In this document: one piece after another, positions 5,593 to 12,544 of the stretch
Numbering within the stretch: the stretch's first letter is position 1
How the letters are laid out: each line of letters begins with the position of its first letter
Assembly (NCBI GenBank): GCA_019421005.1
Contig: JAHZGA010000025.1
Coordinates: 1-14,466, forward strand
Direction of reading: 5' to 3'
DNA: 14,466 nucleotides
Origin: a bacterium
GTDB taxonomy: Bacteria > Bacillota_I > Bacilli_A > RF39 > UBA660
The notes under the pieces: generated by a model
What the model saw: the letters and a program-made list of their open reading frames with translations, nothing else
The model's database searches: none
What the model was told of the DNA's origin: nothing
Made by a program: the position numbers and the translations under genes

Positions 5593-6106
5593 GTACCTTA
5601 CCTTCTTTATAATAAACTAAATATAAAAAATCATTACTAACTTCTCCTAATGGTGAACCTTTTTCAACATAATCATATAAAGAAACATTTAAGTTATTAA
5701 CATTTCCATACCAAAGTTCAATTCCATTTGTCTGTTCTATTATAACAGTATTCCCATAACCTTTTTTTTCACCAATAAAAACAACCATACCACTATTTAA
5801 TACAGGTACTAAATAGTTTTTCTCTACTGTTAATTTAACACCATCTTTAAATTTTTCTTTTTTACTATATTTTAAGTTTTCATTAAAAACAGAAGTTAAT
5901 TTATTTTTAAATATTTTATCTAAAGGAAGTGGTGAACCAAAGTATTTTTGATATAAATTATTAACTTTAACAAAAGAAAAACTTTTTGTATATACTTCAG
6001 TATAAAACTTATCTTTAAATGTAATATTACTTTTTAATGCGATTAGTAAAACAATAGTTAAAACACCTGTAATTAATATTTTATTTAATAATCTATACCA
6101 TTTCAT
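5570..6106 (-). CDS. spoIVFA: SpoIVFA-like membrane protein with degenerate M23 domain
   Basis: In B. subtilis SpoIVFA is a membrane partner that holds SpoIVFB in an inactive complex until the SpoIVB signal. This 178-residue protein has one N-terminal membrane helix (about residues 9-27) and a C-terminal LytM-like fold: GSGMV-like LNSGMVVFIGEKKGYGNTVIIEQ, then LWYGNVNNLNV, and a GSPLG turn. The metal-binding His residues expected in M23 peptidases are absent, as in SpoIVFA. I set the start at ATG 6104-6106, five bases after GGGTGA; a GTG nine bases upstream lies within that ribosome site. It overlaps spoIVFB, so the pair is co-translated. No terminator separates it from helD, and a separate sporulation promoter could not be established. 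Confidence 0.85.
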   Translation of the reverse strand: MKWYRLLNKILITGVLTIVLLIALKSNITFKDKFYTEVYTKSFSFVKVNNLYQKYFGSPLPLDKIFKNKLTSVFNENLKYSKKEKFKDGVKLTVEKNYLVPVLNSGMVVFIGEKKGYGNTVIIEQTNGIELWYGNVNNLNVSLYDYVEKGSPLGEVSNDFLYLVYYKEGKVLDYKKYF

Positions 6107-6147
6107 ATTATTCACCCATTTAATAATATGATTTAATTTAAAAATAA

Positions 6148-8133
6148 TTACTTAATAATATTTAGACGATGTAATGCTCTTGTACAAGCAACATAATATA
6201 GTTTTTTATTTATATTGTTATCAATTACAATAACACTATCAAATTCTAATCCTTTGGCTTCATATATAGGTAAAATATATAGTTTTTTATTATCAATATT
6301 GATTAATTTTTTTATTTTAGAAGCACTTTTTAAGTTATCAGTTAAAATTGCAACTGAACCAAAACCATCTTCAAAGCTTTGATTAACTAATGTAGTTAAT
6401 TGTTCTTGTAAGTTATCTTTATTAATTACTTTAACGGTATCTCCATGTCTATTTATCATATTAACAGAAGTTAGTCCTAGTACCTCATTACAAAATTTAG
6501 TTATTTCATAACTACTTCTATAAGTTGTTTCTAATTTTAATAGTTTATTTTTACCACCTATTATTTCTTTTATACTATCCATATTATCATAGTCAACCAT
6601 TTTACTTATAGCTTGATTAGGATCTCCTAAAATAGTCATTTTAGCATTTGTATAATATTCTTTAATTAAATAATATTGCATTAAATTATAATCTTGAGCT
6701 TCATCTACTATAACATATTTTTTATTAAATTGACTATTTAGTCCTAGTAACTTGGCTTTGATATATAAATAAATAATTGCATCATAATATTTTAATTCAT
6801 CACTTATTGTGAAACTTTGAAAATCATTAATATCAATTTGATAATTAGTTTTAACGTCATTTAAAAATTCATTTTCATAATACATTTCTAACATTATTTT
6901 TTTTATATCATTTTCATAAGTAATACATTTTCTTATTTTAGATGTATAGTTTTTAGCTTTTTTTAAATGAGTATTACGATATTTATTTATAACATTTACA
7001 ATTATTTTTTCTATTCTTCTAAATGGTTTATATTTGAAATAGGTTTTATTAAAATCATTGATTACTTCTTCTTTTGTTAATAGTATTTCACCATCTACAA
7101 TAATATCATTAAATTTTATTTTAGATATTTGTCTATTTAAATAATTATCAACTATATTAATGAAATTGTTACCCATTTTAATTTCCATGATTTTTTGTTC
7201 TAAAGGATTAGTTGTATTATGATATCTTTCAATTAATGAACTATAGCTTTCTATTTTTTTATAGTCTTTTATTTGAGTAGTTAGAAATTCATCAAATAGA
7301 ATACAAGGAACATTTTTTTCACCTAGTGATGGTAATACATCAGAAATATATTCACTGAAAACTTGGTTAGGTGAAAAAATCATAATTTCATTGTTTTTAA
7401 TAAATTTTCGATATCTATATAGAATAAAAGCAATTCTATGTAAGGCAACTGATGTTTTACCACTTCCAGCTGCACCTTCAACTATTAAGTTATCATATTC
7501 AACGTTTCTAATTACTTGATTTTGTTCTTTTTGAATAGTTGTTACTATTTCTTTCATTTTTTCAGATGAGTTATGGCTTAAAGCTTCTTTTAACATTTCA
7601 TCTTGAATATTTAGTGATACATCAAAAGCATATTCTAATTTTGAGTTATTGATTTTATATTGTCTTTTTAAGTTAATATTACCTTCTATTATTCCTTTTG
7701 GTGCTTGGTAATGAGCTTTACCTATTTCATAGTCATAATAAAGGCTTGATATCGGAGCGCGCCAATCATAAACATAGTTGTTATAATCTTTATCACTTAT
7801 TGAAGTTAAACCAATATATACTTTAGTTTGTTTTTCTTTTTCTTGAAAATCAATTCTTCCAAAATAAGGATTATTTAAAACATGTTTTAATTTTGTTAAT
7901 GTTTGATAATACATTTTGGCTTTCATGGCACTTTTTTCAAGTTCTAAAGAAGCAAATTCTATTTCAGCAACATCTATTTCATTAATGTTTTGCCATAATT
8001 CTTTTTGTTCATTAGAAATTGATTTTTCCAGTTCTTTGTTTTCTTTTTCTAGTTTTGTTATTTTACTATTAACGATGTCTACAACCTTATTTAAGTATCC
8101 TTTTTCTTTTTTTAATTCTTCTTTTGCTAACAT
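6148..8133 (-). CDS. helD: HelD-like RNA polymerase recycling motor (UvrD/SF1 helicase family)
   Basis: HelD inserts arms into the channels of RNA polymerase and uses ATP to release stalled or post-termination polymerase from nucleic acid. The 661-residue protein begins with a long charged coiled coil (residues 1-75), followed by the HelD-type segment YFGRIDF (90-96) and the YDWRAPISSLYYD motif. ATPase motifs follow in order: Walker A GAAGSGKT (220-227), Walker B VIVDEAQD (474-481), GDPNQ (503-507), TTYRSS (536-541), EAKGLEFD (625-632) and YVACTRA (647-653). It is shorter than B. subtilis HelD (774 aa), mainly in the middle. The start is ATG 8131-8133 after GGAGGG at six bases; a TTG ten codons earlier is not used. 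It sits between mre and spoIVF genes, where minCD would be in B. subtilis, and has its own promoter and a leader hairpin. Confidence 0.93.
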   Translation of the reverse strand: MLAKEELKKEKGYLNKVVDIVNSKITKLEKENKELEKSISNEQKELWQNINEIDVAEIEFASLELEKSAMKAKMYYQTLTKLKHVLNNPYFGRIDFQEKEKQTKVYIGLTSISDKDYNNYVYDWRAPISSLYYDYEIGKAHYQAPKGIIEGNINLKRQYKINNSKLEYAFDVSLNIQDEMLKEALSHNSSEKMKEIVTTIQKEQNQVIRNVEYDNLIVEGAAGSGKTSVALHRIAFILYRYRKFIKNNEIMIFSPNQVFSEYISDVLPSLGEKNVPCILFDEFLTTQIKDYKKIESYSSLIERYHNTTNPLEQKIMEIKMGNNFINIVDNYLNRQISKIKFNDIIVDGEILLTKEEVINDFNKTYFKYKPFRRIEKIIVNVINKYRNTHLKKAKNYTSKIRKCITYENDIKKIMLEMYYENEFLNDVKTNYQIDINDFQSFTISDELKYYDAIIYLYIKAKLLGLNSQFNKKYVIVDEAQDYNLMQYYLIKEYYTNAKMTILGDPNQAISKMVDYDNMDSIKEIIGGKNKLLKLETTYRSSYEITKFCNEVLGLTSVNMINRHGDTVKVINKDNLQEQLTTLVNQSFEDGFGSVAILTDNLKSASKIKKLINIDNKKLYILPIYEAKGLEFDSVIVIDNNINKKLYYVACTRALHRLNIIK

Positions 8134-8161
8134 ATTTTTCCCTCCATTTCTAATAGTACGC

Positions 8162-8187
8162 AAAAAAATTACACAAAATATGTGTAA
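8162..8187 (-). terminator. Leader terminator-like hairpin ahead of helD (possible attenuator)
   Basis: A perfect 7-bp stem TTACACA/TGTGTAA (8169-8175 with 8181-8187, 5-nt loop) is followed on the minus strand by seven T residues (8162-8168). It sits between the helD promoter and its start codon, not after a gene. This is the layout of an intrinsic attenuator, although the stem has only two G-C pairs. Confidence 0.5.
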
Positions 8188-8236
8188 GTAGCAAGTTTAA
8201 ATAAAATTGTCCTTCTTAAGCAAAAATGTCATATTA

Positions 8237-8265
8237 ATGATATAATATTTTTTTGAAAAAATCAA
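8237..8265 (-). promoter_or_regulatory. Sigma-A promoter of helD
   Basis: On the minus strand TTGATT (8260-8265), a 17-bp spacer and TATCAT (8237-8242). Start near 8230 gives a leader of about 97 nt containing the hairpin at 8169-8187. Confidence 0.6.
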
Positions 8266-8316
8266 GTGTTTTTATATTATTTTTTTATTAGTTTATTATA
8301 GTATAGTTATTGCTAT

Positions 8317-8361
8317 ATAAAACGTTGTATAATTTATATAACATTTTATACAACGTTTTAT
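8317..8361 (-). terminator. Long perfect hairpin after the secreted-protein gene
   Basis: A perfect 15-bp inverted repeat (8317-8331 with 8347-8361, 15-nt loop) starts 21 bases past the stop codon of the secreted-protein gene. It is bordered by AAAA/TTTT and could terminate both ways. DGR targets also often carry a hairpin past the variable region, but those have short loops and lie closer, so terminator is preferred. Confidence 0.65.
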
Positions 8362-8381
8362 TTCATCTTTATTTTTGATAT

Positions 8382-9710
8382 TTATGATGTTAATACATCA
8401 GATTTAGTTAGGGTTATAACTGGGCGGAGGCCGTAGTAGGCGTTAGAAGCACCACGACTAAACAAGCCACCATCCTGGGTCACGCACCAGGCCAATGCTG
8501 TATTACCATATACTGGTGTTGATGTCCAATATCCATCGGTTCCACTATCAGCTACATCACAACCAGAACTTGTACAACTACCTGTATAATCAAATAACCA
8601 TGCATATCCTTGACCATTTGAAGCATTGCTATTAAAGTAAAAACCACTAGTTGCCGTTGATGAACTCCAATTAGATTGACCATTTGTTGATGATGTTATA
8701 TTCCATATTTCATCGGCTGTTATCATTCTTGCTGTACTTTTGGCTTGTCCTGTCCAACTTGATACATCGTTAGCTAACTTTGCATTTGCTGTTAACGGAC
8801 CTTTAGTATTATCTCCACTAACCAACATAGGACTTGCTATTAAATCATTTTTACTTAATGAACTTTGAGTTGTATTCCCATCATACCATGCAACTTTAGA
8901 TGTTGTATTGTGGTCTAATAATACATCCATTGTTGAACCTTTATCATTTATTACATACCATTTCATACATCCTGTTTTATTTTCATTTAAACTTTTACTT
9001 TCGATATAGTTTGTACAATCTATCACATTTTTATTAGGATTATAGTATACTACATCTCCTACTGAATATGATTTTTCAATACCTGGTTTATATTCTGTTG
9101 TATTAATTTCTTGTCCATATATTATTTGACCGAATATATTACTTACTGTTACTTCATTTGTTGGTAATTTTGTCATTGCTTCATCTAGTAAAATAAACAC
9201 CACTGCTCCTTTTGTTTCTCCTGATTTTAATTCATCACCTAATTTTATTTCTGTAGGTTCACTTTTACCATCATAATACATTAATCCTTGTAAATTACCA
9301 ATAGTGGTACTTATTCCATTTTTTACTATTTCTTCATCGGTTGTTTTTGTACTTCCGCTTCCTGTATATGTAAATTTATTTTTATCTGGATGTGTTATAC
9401 TTGTTACTTTAGCATCTATTGTTCCATCATTTACTATATCAAATGTACATAAAATTCCATTGTTTGGCGCATTAAATTCTACTCCACTTATTTCTAAACT
9501 TGTTTTATTTTTTATCTCTATATTTCCTGCTTTGGCATTTTTTCCAAGTTCTGTACACTTCGCATTTTTGAAATTAATATTCCAACTATCTGCTGTTGCT
9601 CCTAATTTAGCTGAACCTGTAATATTTAAACTACTACTTAAGGCTGCATATCCTATTGATAACCCTAATATCATTACACTTAATATTATTATAATTACTT
9701 TCTTATTCAT
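8382..9710 (-). CDS. Secreted protein with TasA/camelysin-like N-terminus and C-type-lectin-like variable C-terminus (likely DGR target)
   Basis: The 442-residue protein opens with MNKK and a hydrophobic stretch ending YAALSSSLNITGSA (residues 5-34), the style of signal and first strand found in TasA/CalY-like secreted proteins processed by SipW-type peptidases. A beta-rich domain runs to about 195. From 205 on, SVGDVVYYNP leads into a domain with a Cys pair (C232, C248), MKWYVI, TARMITADEIW, GYWTSTPV and a last segment AWCV...YYGLRPVITL. This C-terminal order matches the formylglycine-enzyme/C-type-lectin-like ligand-binding folds used by DGR target proteins in gut Firmicutes. Residues 407-434 have codons and base composition unlike the rest of the gene (see the variable-region entry). 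The ATG start has AAAGGA nine bases upstream. The gene is bounded by hairpins and sits between mreD and helD as an inserted cassette. The ligand is unknown, and there is no sorting signal. Confidence 0.8.
   Translation of the reverse strand: MNKKVIIIILSVMILGLSIGYAALSSSLNITGSAKLGATADSWNINFKNAKCTELGKNAKAGNIEIKNKTSLEISGVEFNAPNNGILCTFDIVNDGTIDAKVTSITHPDKNKFTYTGSGSTKTTDEEIVKNGISTTIGNLQGLMYYDGKSEPTEIKLGDELKSGETKGAVVFILLDEAMTKLPTNEVTVSNIFGQIIYGQEINTTEYKPGIEKSYSVGDVVYYNPNKNVIDCTNYIESKSLNENKTGCMKWYVINDKGSTMDVLLDHNTTSKVAWYDGNTTQSSLSKNDLIASPMLVSGDNTKGPLTANAKLANDVSSWTGQAKSTARMITADEIWNITSSTNGQSNWSSSTATSGFYFNSNASNGQGYAWLFDYTGSCTSSGCDVADSGTDGYWTSTPVYGNTALAWCVTQDGGLFSRGASNAYYGLRPVITLTKSDVLTS
8406..8498 (-). 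other. Putative DGR variable region (VR) at the 3' end of the secreted-protein gene
   Basis: The last third of the coding strand changes abruptly: 52 of 90 bases at 8411-8500 are G or C, while the gene around it is AT-rich. The fixed parts GCCTGGTGCGTG (8481-8492) and CTACGGCCTCCGCCCAG (8418-8434) use GC-rich codons rare elsewhere in the window. Between them codons 417-425 run TTT, AGT, CGT, GGT, GCT, TCT, AAC, GCC, TAC: each ends in T or C and can be derived from AAT or AAC by changing only the adenines. That is the mark of adenine-directed mutagenic retrohoming. No matching template repeat or reverse transcriptase is in the window, so it would be a remote (trans) target. Boundaries are estimates. 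Confidence 0.65.
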
Positions 9711-9743
9711 ATATAATCATCCTTTCTTTTTTTAACCACATAA

Positions 9744-9775
9744 AAGCCATAGTAAAAATTAATCTACTATGACTT
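9744..9775 (-). terminator. Terminator of the mreC-mreD transcript
   Basis: A 12-bp stem with one mismatch (9744-9755 side AAAGCCATAGTA with TACTATGACTTT, 10-nt loop) followed on the minus strand by CTTTTATG. It lies about 100 bases past mreD and 35 before the secreted-protein gene, and separates the two. No good promoter for the secreted-protein gene is seen between it and the gene; the best candidate (TTCTGA-17-TAAAAT) is upstream of the hairpin and weak. Confidence 0.55.
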
Positions 9776-9874
9776 TATTAGATTTTATATTAGATAGTTT
9801 TAGCTCAGAATAAAGTATATTACTATACTAATGTAAATACTTTTTTAATTTTAATAATAAAAAAAATGAAGAAA

Positions 9875-10375
9875 TTAATCCCATTTTTTAATTCTAAAGC
9901 GATAACTCAAGTAATCTAAAAAATAATATCCAATTAAACAATATACAAAATTAATTATTAATGAAGAGTAAATACTTTTAAATAAAGCCATTATATTAAA
10001 TTCTAAATATCCACCTAAAATTAATATAAAGTAAGTTAAACTTCGATATAAAACTATTAATACTAATAAATTAATTAAAGTATTAATTATATTTATATTT
10101 AAAACAGAGTTCATATATTTTGTTATAACTGCTAGTAAAAGAAAAATTGCTAAATTAAGTGCGAATGTATCTGTATAAACCATATCATAAATAAGTCCAT
10201 ATACACTAGCAATTAATAAATAATGATTATTGTTTTTATTAAAATAAGGATAAATAATAATTAAAGCAACTAATGAAAATAAAGGATTAAAATAATTAGT
10301 ATCTAATGTTATTAAATTACTTATCATACCATCTAATAAAAAGGATATAATCAAAGTTGGTATTATTATTGGCAT
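9875..10375 (-). CDS. mreD: Rod shape-determining membrane protein MreD
   Basis: MreD is an integral membrane part of the elongasome that links MreC and the cytoskeleton to lateral wall synthesis. The 166-residue protein is almost entirely hydrophobic with about five membrane helices and contains the conserved middle section LIYDMVYTDTFALNLAIFLLLA (residues 61-82), typical of the family. The ATG start overlaps the mreC stop by one base (TAATG), the usual coupling in mreCD. It ends with the basic tail YRFRIKKWD. mreB, normally just upstream of mreC, is not in the window. A hairpin at 9744-9775 ends the unit. Confidence 0.9.
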   Translation of the reverse strand: MPIIIPTLIISFLLDGMISNLITLDTNYFNPLFSLVALIIIYPYFNKNNNHYLLIASVYGLIYDMVYTDTFALNLAIFLLLAVITKYMNSVLNINIINTLINLLVLIVLYRSLTYFILILGGYLEFNIMALFKSIYSSLIINFVYCLIGYYFLDYLSYRFRIKKWD

Positions 10376-11223
10376 TAACTATTATCCTTTCTTTTTAAAA
10401 CTGTAACATAGTTTATATCATCAAAATTAACATTACTTTCTACTTCAATAATACGCGCTAAATCAAAATTATCAGTTTTAATTTTAGTTACTTTACCTAT
10501 TAATACTCCACTTGGAGAATTATCACTTAAACCAGTTGTTACAACTTCACTATTTAAAGGTATTTCATCATTACCTGATACTCCTTCAACAATTAATCTT
10601 TTACTTTCACTATCATAACCTTTTAAAATACCAAAAACATATTTATCTCCAATATTTATTTTAACTGATAATGAACTTGCTGTATCATTATTAGTTAATA
10701 ATTTAACTGTACTAGTAAAGTTACCTACTTTAGATATTTTTCCAATTAAACCATCAGCTACCATAACTATCATATCTTTATCTATTCCACTAGTTTTCCC
10801 TTTATCTATAACTAAATTATTATACCAGTATCCTACATTTCTATTAACTACAGTCGCGTTTAAATATTCATATTCACTAGTTGTATTATTAAGTTCTAAT
10901 AATTTTTTCATTTCTTTTAATTGTTTTTCTAAATCAGCATATCTTGCTTTTAAGTTATTATATTCATTTATTTTAGTTTGTTGTTCTTGATATTTAATAT
11001 ATAATTCATCATTTTCTTTATTTTCTTTTATTTTATCTTTGGCAAATCCAAGTGGTTTATATAAAACTTTACCTACTGTTGAAACAGTATCTTTAATAAC
11101 TGTTTCTATTGGGTTTAAATTACGATCACTTTTTACAATTGTAAATAAAAACGCTAGAAAAAGAGCAATTAAAATAAGAACTATTAAGATTATATATTTT
11201 TTTTCAATTTTTCTTCTCCACAT
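10375..11223 (-). CDS. mreC: Rod shape-determining protein MreC
   Basis: MreC is a bitopic membrane protein that organises wall-synthesis enzymes outside the membrane. The 282-residue protein has a basic start MWRRKIEKK, one membrane helix (about 10-30), a coiled coil with many Lys/Glu (65-113) and then the two beta-domain region from about 118: NATVVNRNVGYWYNNLVIDKG, DGLIGKI, STVKLLTN, and SPSGVLIGKV. Length is normal for the family. ATG start follows GGAGG at eight bases, and a good promoter lies between radC and this gene. It is coupled to mreD. In B. subtilis mreB separates radC from mreC; here radC is directly upstream, so MreB is either encoded elsewhere or missing. Confidence 0.95.
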   Translation of the reverse strand: MWRRKIEKKYIILIVLILIALFLAFLFTIVKSDRNLNPIETVIKDTVSTVGKVLYKPLGFAKDKIKENKENDELYIKYQEQQTKINEYNNLKARYADLEKQLKEMKKLLELNNTTSEYEYLNATVVNRNVGYWYNNLVIDKGKTSGIDKDMIVMVADGLIGKISKVGNFTSTVKLLTNNDTASSLSVKINIGDKYVFGILKGYDSESKRLIVEGVSGNDEIPLNSEVVTTGLSDNSPSGVLIGKVTKIKTDNFDLARIIEVESNVNFDDINYVTVLKRKDNS

Positions 11224-11245
11224 TTTAATTCCTCCGTTCTTAATA

Positions 11246-11274
11246 ATTATAATACATTTTTTTTAAATTGCCAA
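11246..11274 (-). promoter_or_regulatory. Sigma-A promoter of mreC-mreD
   Basis: On the minus strand TTGGCA (11269-11274), a 17-bp spacer and TATAAT (11246-11251). The -35 abuts the radC stop codon, so mreCD can be made apart from radC. Confidence 0.8.
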
Positions 11275-11955
11275 CTATATTTGATTATTTTCAAAAAAAC
11301 TATAGTAATTATTATATCCAATTATAATATGATCTATTAAACTAATTCCTAACATTTTACCACATTCAAACAATTTTTTAGTTATTTCAATATCATTTCT
11401 ACTAGGTAATACATTACCTGTTGGATGATTATGAATACAAATAATACTATGAGCTGAAATTAAACAAGCTTCTTTAAAAACTTCTCTTGGATGAACTAAA
11501 CTTTGATTTAGTGTTCCTATAAATAATAGTTTTTCTTTTATTATTCTTTTATTATTATCTAAATATAAGCAATAAAAATATTCTTGTAATTTATCTCCTA
11601 ATTTATTTTTATAGTAATCATAAATAATTTTACAATTTTTAAATTTAGTATCAACTAAATAATCACTTTTTCTGGCAATTCTTTTTCCTAATTCAATTGT
11701 TGCCAATAATGAACATGCTTTAGCTGATTTAATACCTTTTATTTTTATTAATTGATTATAACTAATAGTTGCTAAAGCTTCTATTTTCCCTACTTCTTTT
11801 AATAAAATATTAGCTAAATCTTTAGCAGAATTTTCTTTTGTTCCTGATCTTAAGATAATTGCTAGTAACTCATCATTAGATAATTGTTCACTTTCTCCTC
11901 TAATAAGTCTTTCTCTAGGACGATTATCTACAGGAATATCTTTCATTTTAATCAT
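11275..11955 (-). CDS. radC: RadC/MPN-type JAMM-domain protein
   Basis: RadC-family protein, 226 aa. Members are linked by name to DNA repair, but the actual biochemical role remains unclear. The N-terminus PVDNRPRERLIRGESEQLSNDELLAIILRSGT is the family signature, followed by a helix-hairpin-helix-like region (IKGIKSAKA, 71-80). The C-terminal JAMM metal site is HNHPTGNVLPSRND, with H175, H177 and D188. ATG start overlaps the TGA of the upstream SPOR-protein gene (ATGA), so translation is coupled. The neighbourhood with mreC and spoIIB-like genes matches that of B. subtilis, where maf sits between spoIIB and radC; maf is absent here. Confidence 0.93.
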   Translation of the reverse strand: MIKMKDIPVDNRPRERLIRGESEQLSNDELLAIILRSGTKENSAKDLANILLKEVGKIEALATISYNQLIKIKGIKSAKACSLLATIELGKRIARKSDYLVDTKFKNCKIIYDYYKNKLGDKLQEYFYCLYLDNNKRIIKEKLLFIGTLNQSLVHPREVFKEACLISAHSIICIHNHPTGNVLPSRNDIEITKKLFECGKMLGISLIDHIIIGYNNYYSFFENNQI

Positions 11956-12398
11956 TTAAGTTCCTCATATTTTTTAAGTATTTTAATACTAACCGTTTTT
12001 AATGTTTCTTCATCATTACTTTTAATAAGTAAATTATCATATTGATTTAAAATTTGAATAAATTTTTCATTATCAATTATTACATCTTTAACATATATAT
12101 CATATCCTCTTGAACTATAGTAGTTTTTTAATTTTTCTAAAACTTCTTTATTATTAGTTATTCCAACATATACATAATACATATTTTGATCTTTATTATA
12201 AATATAGTATTCTATATCTTTCATGCTTTCTTTCATGCTTTTTAAAGAAGAATAAACTCCTATTTGTAATAATTTTACTTTTTCACTTTCATTAAATACA
12301 GTTTTTATTTTAGTTGTGTTATATTGACTAAAAACAATATAGGCCATTATTCCACCAGTAATAATTGCTAAAAAAATAGGAAAAATAAATTTTTTCAT
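11952..12398 (-). CDS. SPOR-domain-like membrane protein (SpoIIB-like by position)
   Basis: A 148-residue protein with one N-terminal membrane helix (about 4-23) and an outside part. Residues 41-107 look like a SPOR-type peptidoglycan-binding fold: VKLLQIGVYSSLKSMKESMKD, then YYVYVGITNNKEVLEKLKNYYSSRGYDIYVKDV, with the pattern of aromatic-rich strand, helix, strand, helix. In B. subtilis the SPOR protein SpoIIB, which binds denuded glycans at the sporulation septum, is encoded upstream of maf-radC-mreB; this position supports an equivalent role, but I give no symbol because the sequence match is only by eye. The ATG follows AAGGTGATG. It ends in TGA overlapping the radC ATG, evidence for the standard code. 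No clear promoter is seen: the TATAAT upstream lies too close to the ribosome site. Confidence 0.6.
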   Translation of the reverse strand: MKKFIFPIFLAIITGGIMAYIVFSQYNTTKIKTVFNESEKVKLLQIGVYSSLKSMKESMKDIEYYIYNKDQNMYYVYVGITNNKEVLEKLKNYYSSRGYDIYVKDVIIDNEKFIQILNQYDNLLIKSNDEETLKTVSIKILKKYEELK

Positions 12399-12470
12399 AA
12401 CATCACCTTCTTTATTATAGTTTATTTGGTTGTCGAATTAGGTCATGTTTTCATTTTAAATCATTTAAAA

Positions 12471-12514
12471 ACTAAAAGCAAATCAAACAATTTAAAATAT
12501 TTGTTACTTTTAGT
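12471..12514 (-). terminator. Terminator of proS
   Basis: An 8-bp stem ACTAAAAG/CTTTTAGT (12471-12478 with 12507-12514) with further internal pairs (CAAA/TTTG), followed on the minus strand by TTTTTAAATG. A second small hairpin (12528-12534 with 12541-12547) covers the proS stop codon. Confidence 0.7.
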
Positions 12515-12544
12515 ATTCAGATTTAATTAATTTGCTTAAACAAA

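Noticed and set aside
6123..6151. Sigma-E-like promoter before spoIVFA (CATATTAT with GTAATTA 14 bases upstream)
   Set aside because: The start would fall inside the ribosome site of spoIVFA and the -35 match is weak; such AT-rich matches are expected by chance here.
8131..8163. TTG start at 8161-8163 for helD
   Set aside because: The GGAGGG ribosome site lies downstream of that TTG and serves the ATG at 8131-8133.
9304..9735. Plus-strand 143-codon ORF opposite the secreted-protein gene
   Set aside because: It is the antisense of a well-supported gene, has no ribosome site and a low-complexity hydrophobic translation.
11952..11954. Mycoplasma-type genetic code suggested by the very low G+C
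   Set aside because: TGA is used as a stop in an ATGA overlap here, and all Trp codons seen are TGG.
12414..12419. TATAAT as a -10 for the SPOR-protein gene
   Set aside because: Transcription would start within the ribosome site, leaving no functional leader, and no -35 is at the correct distance.
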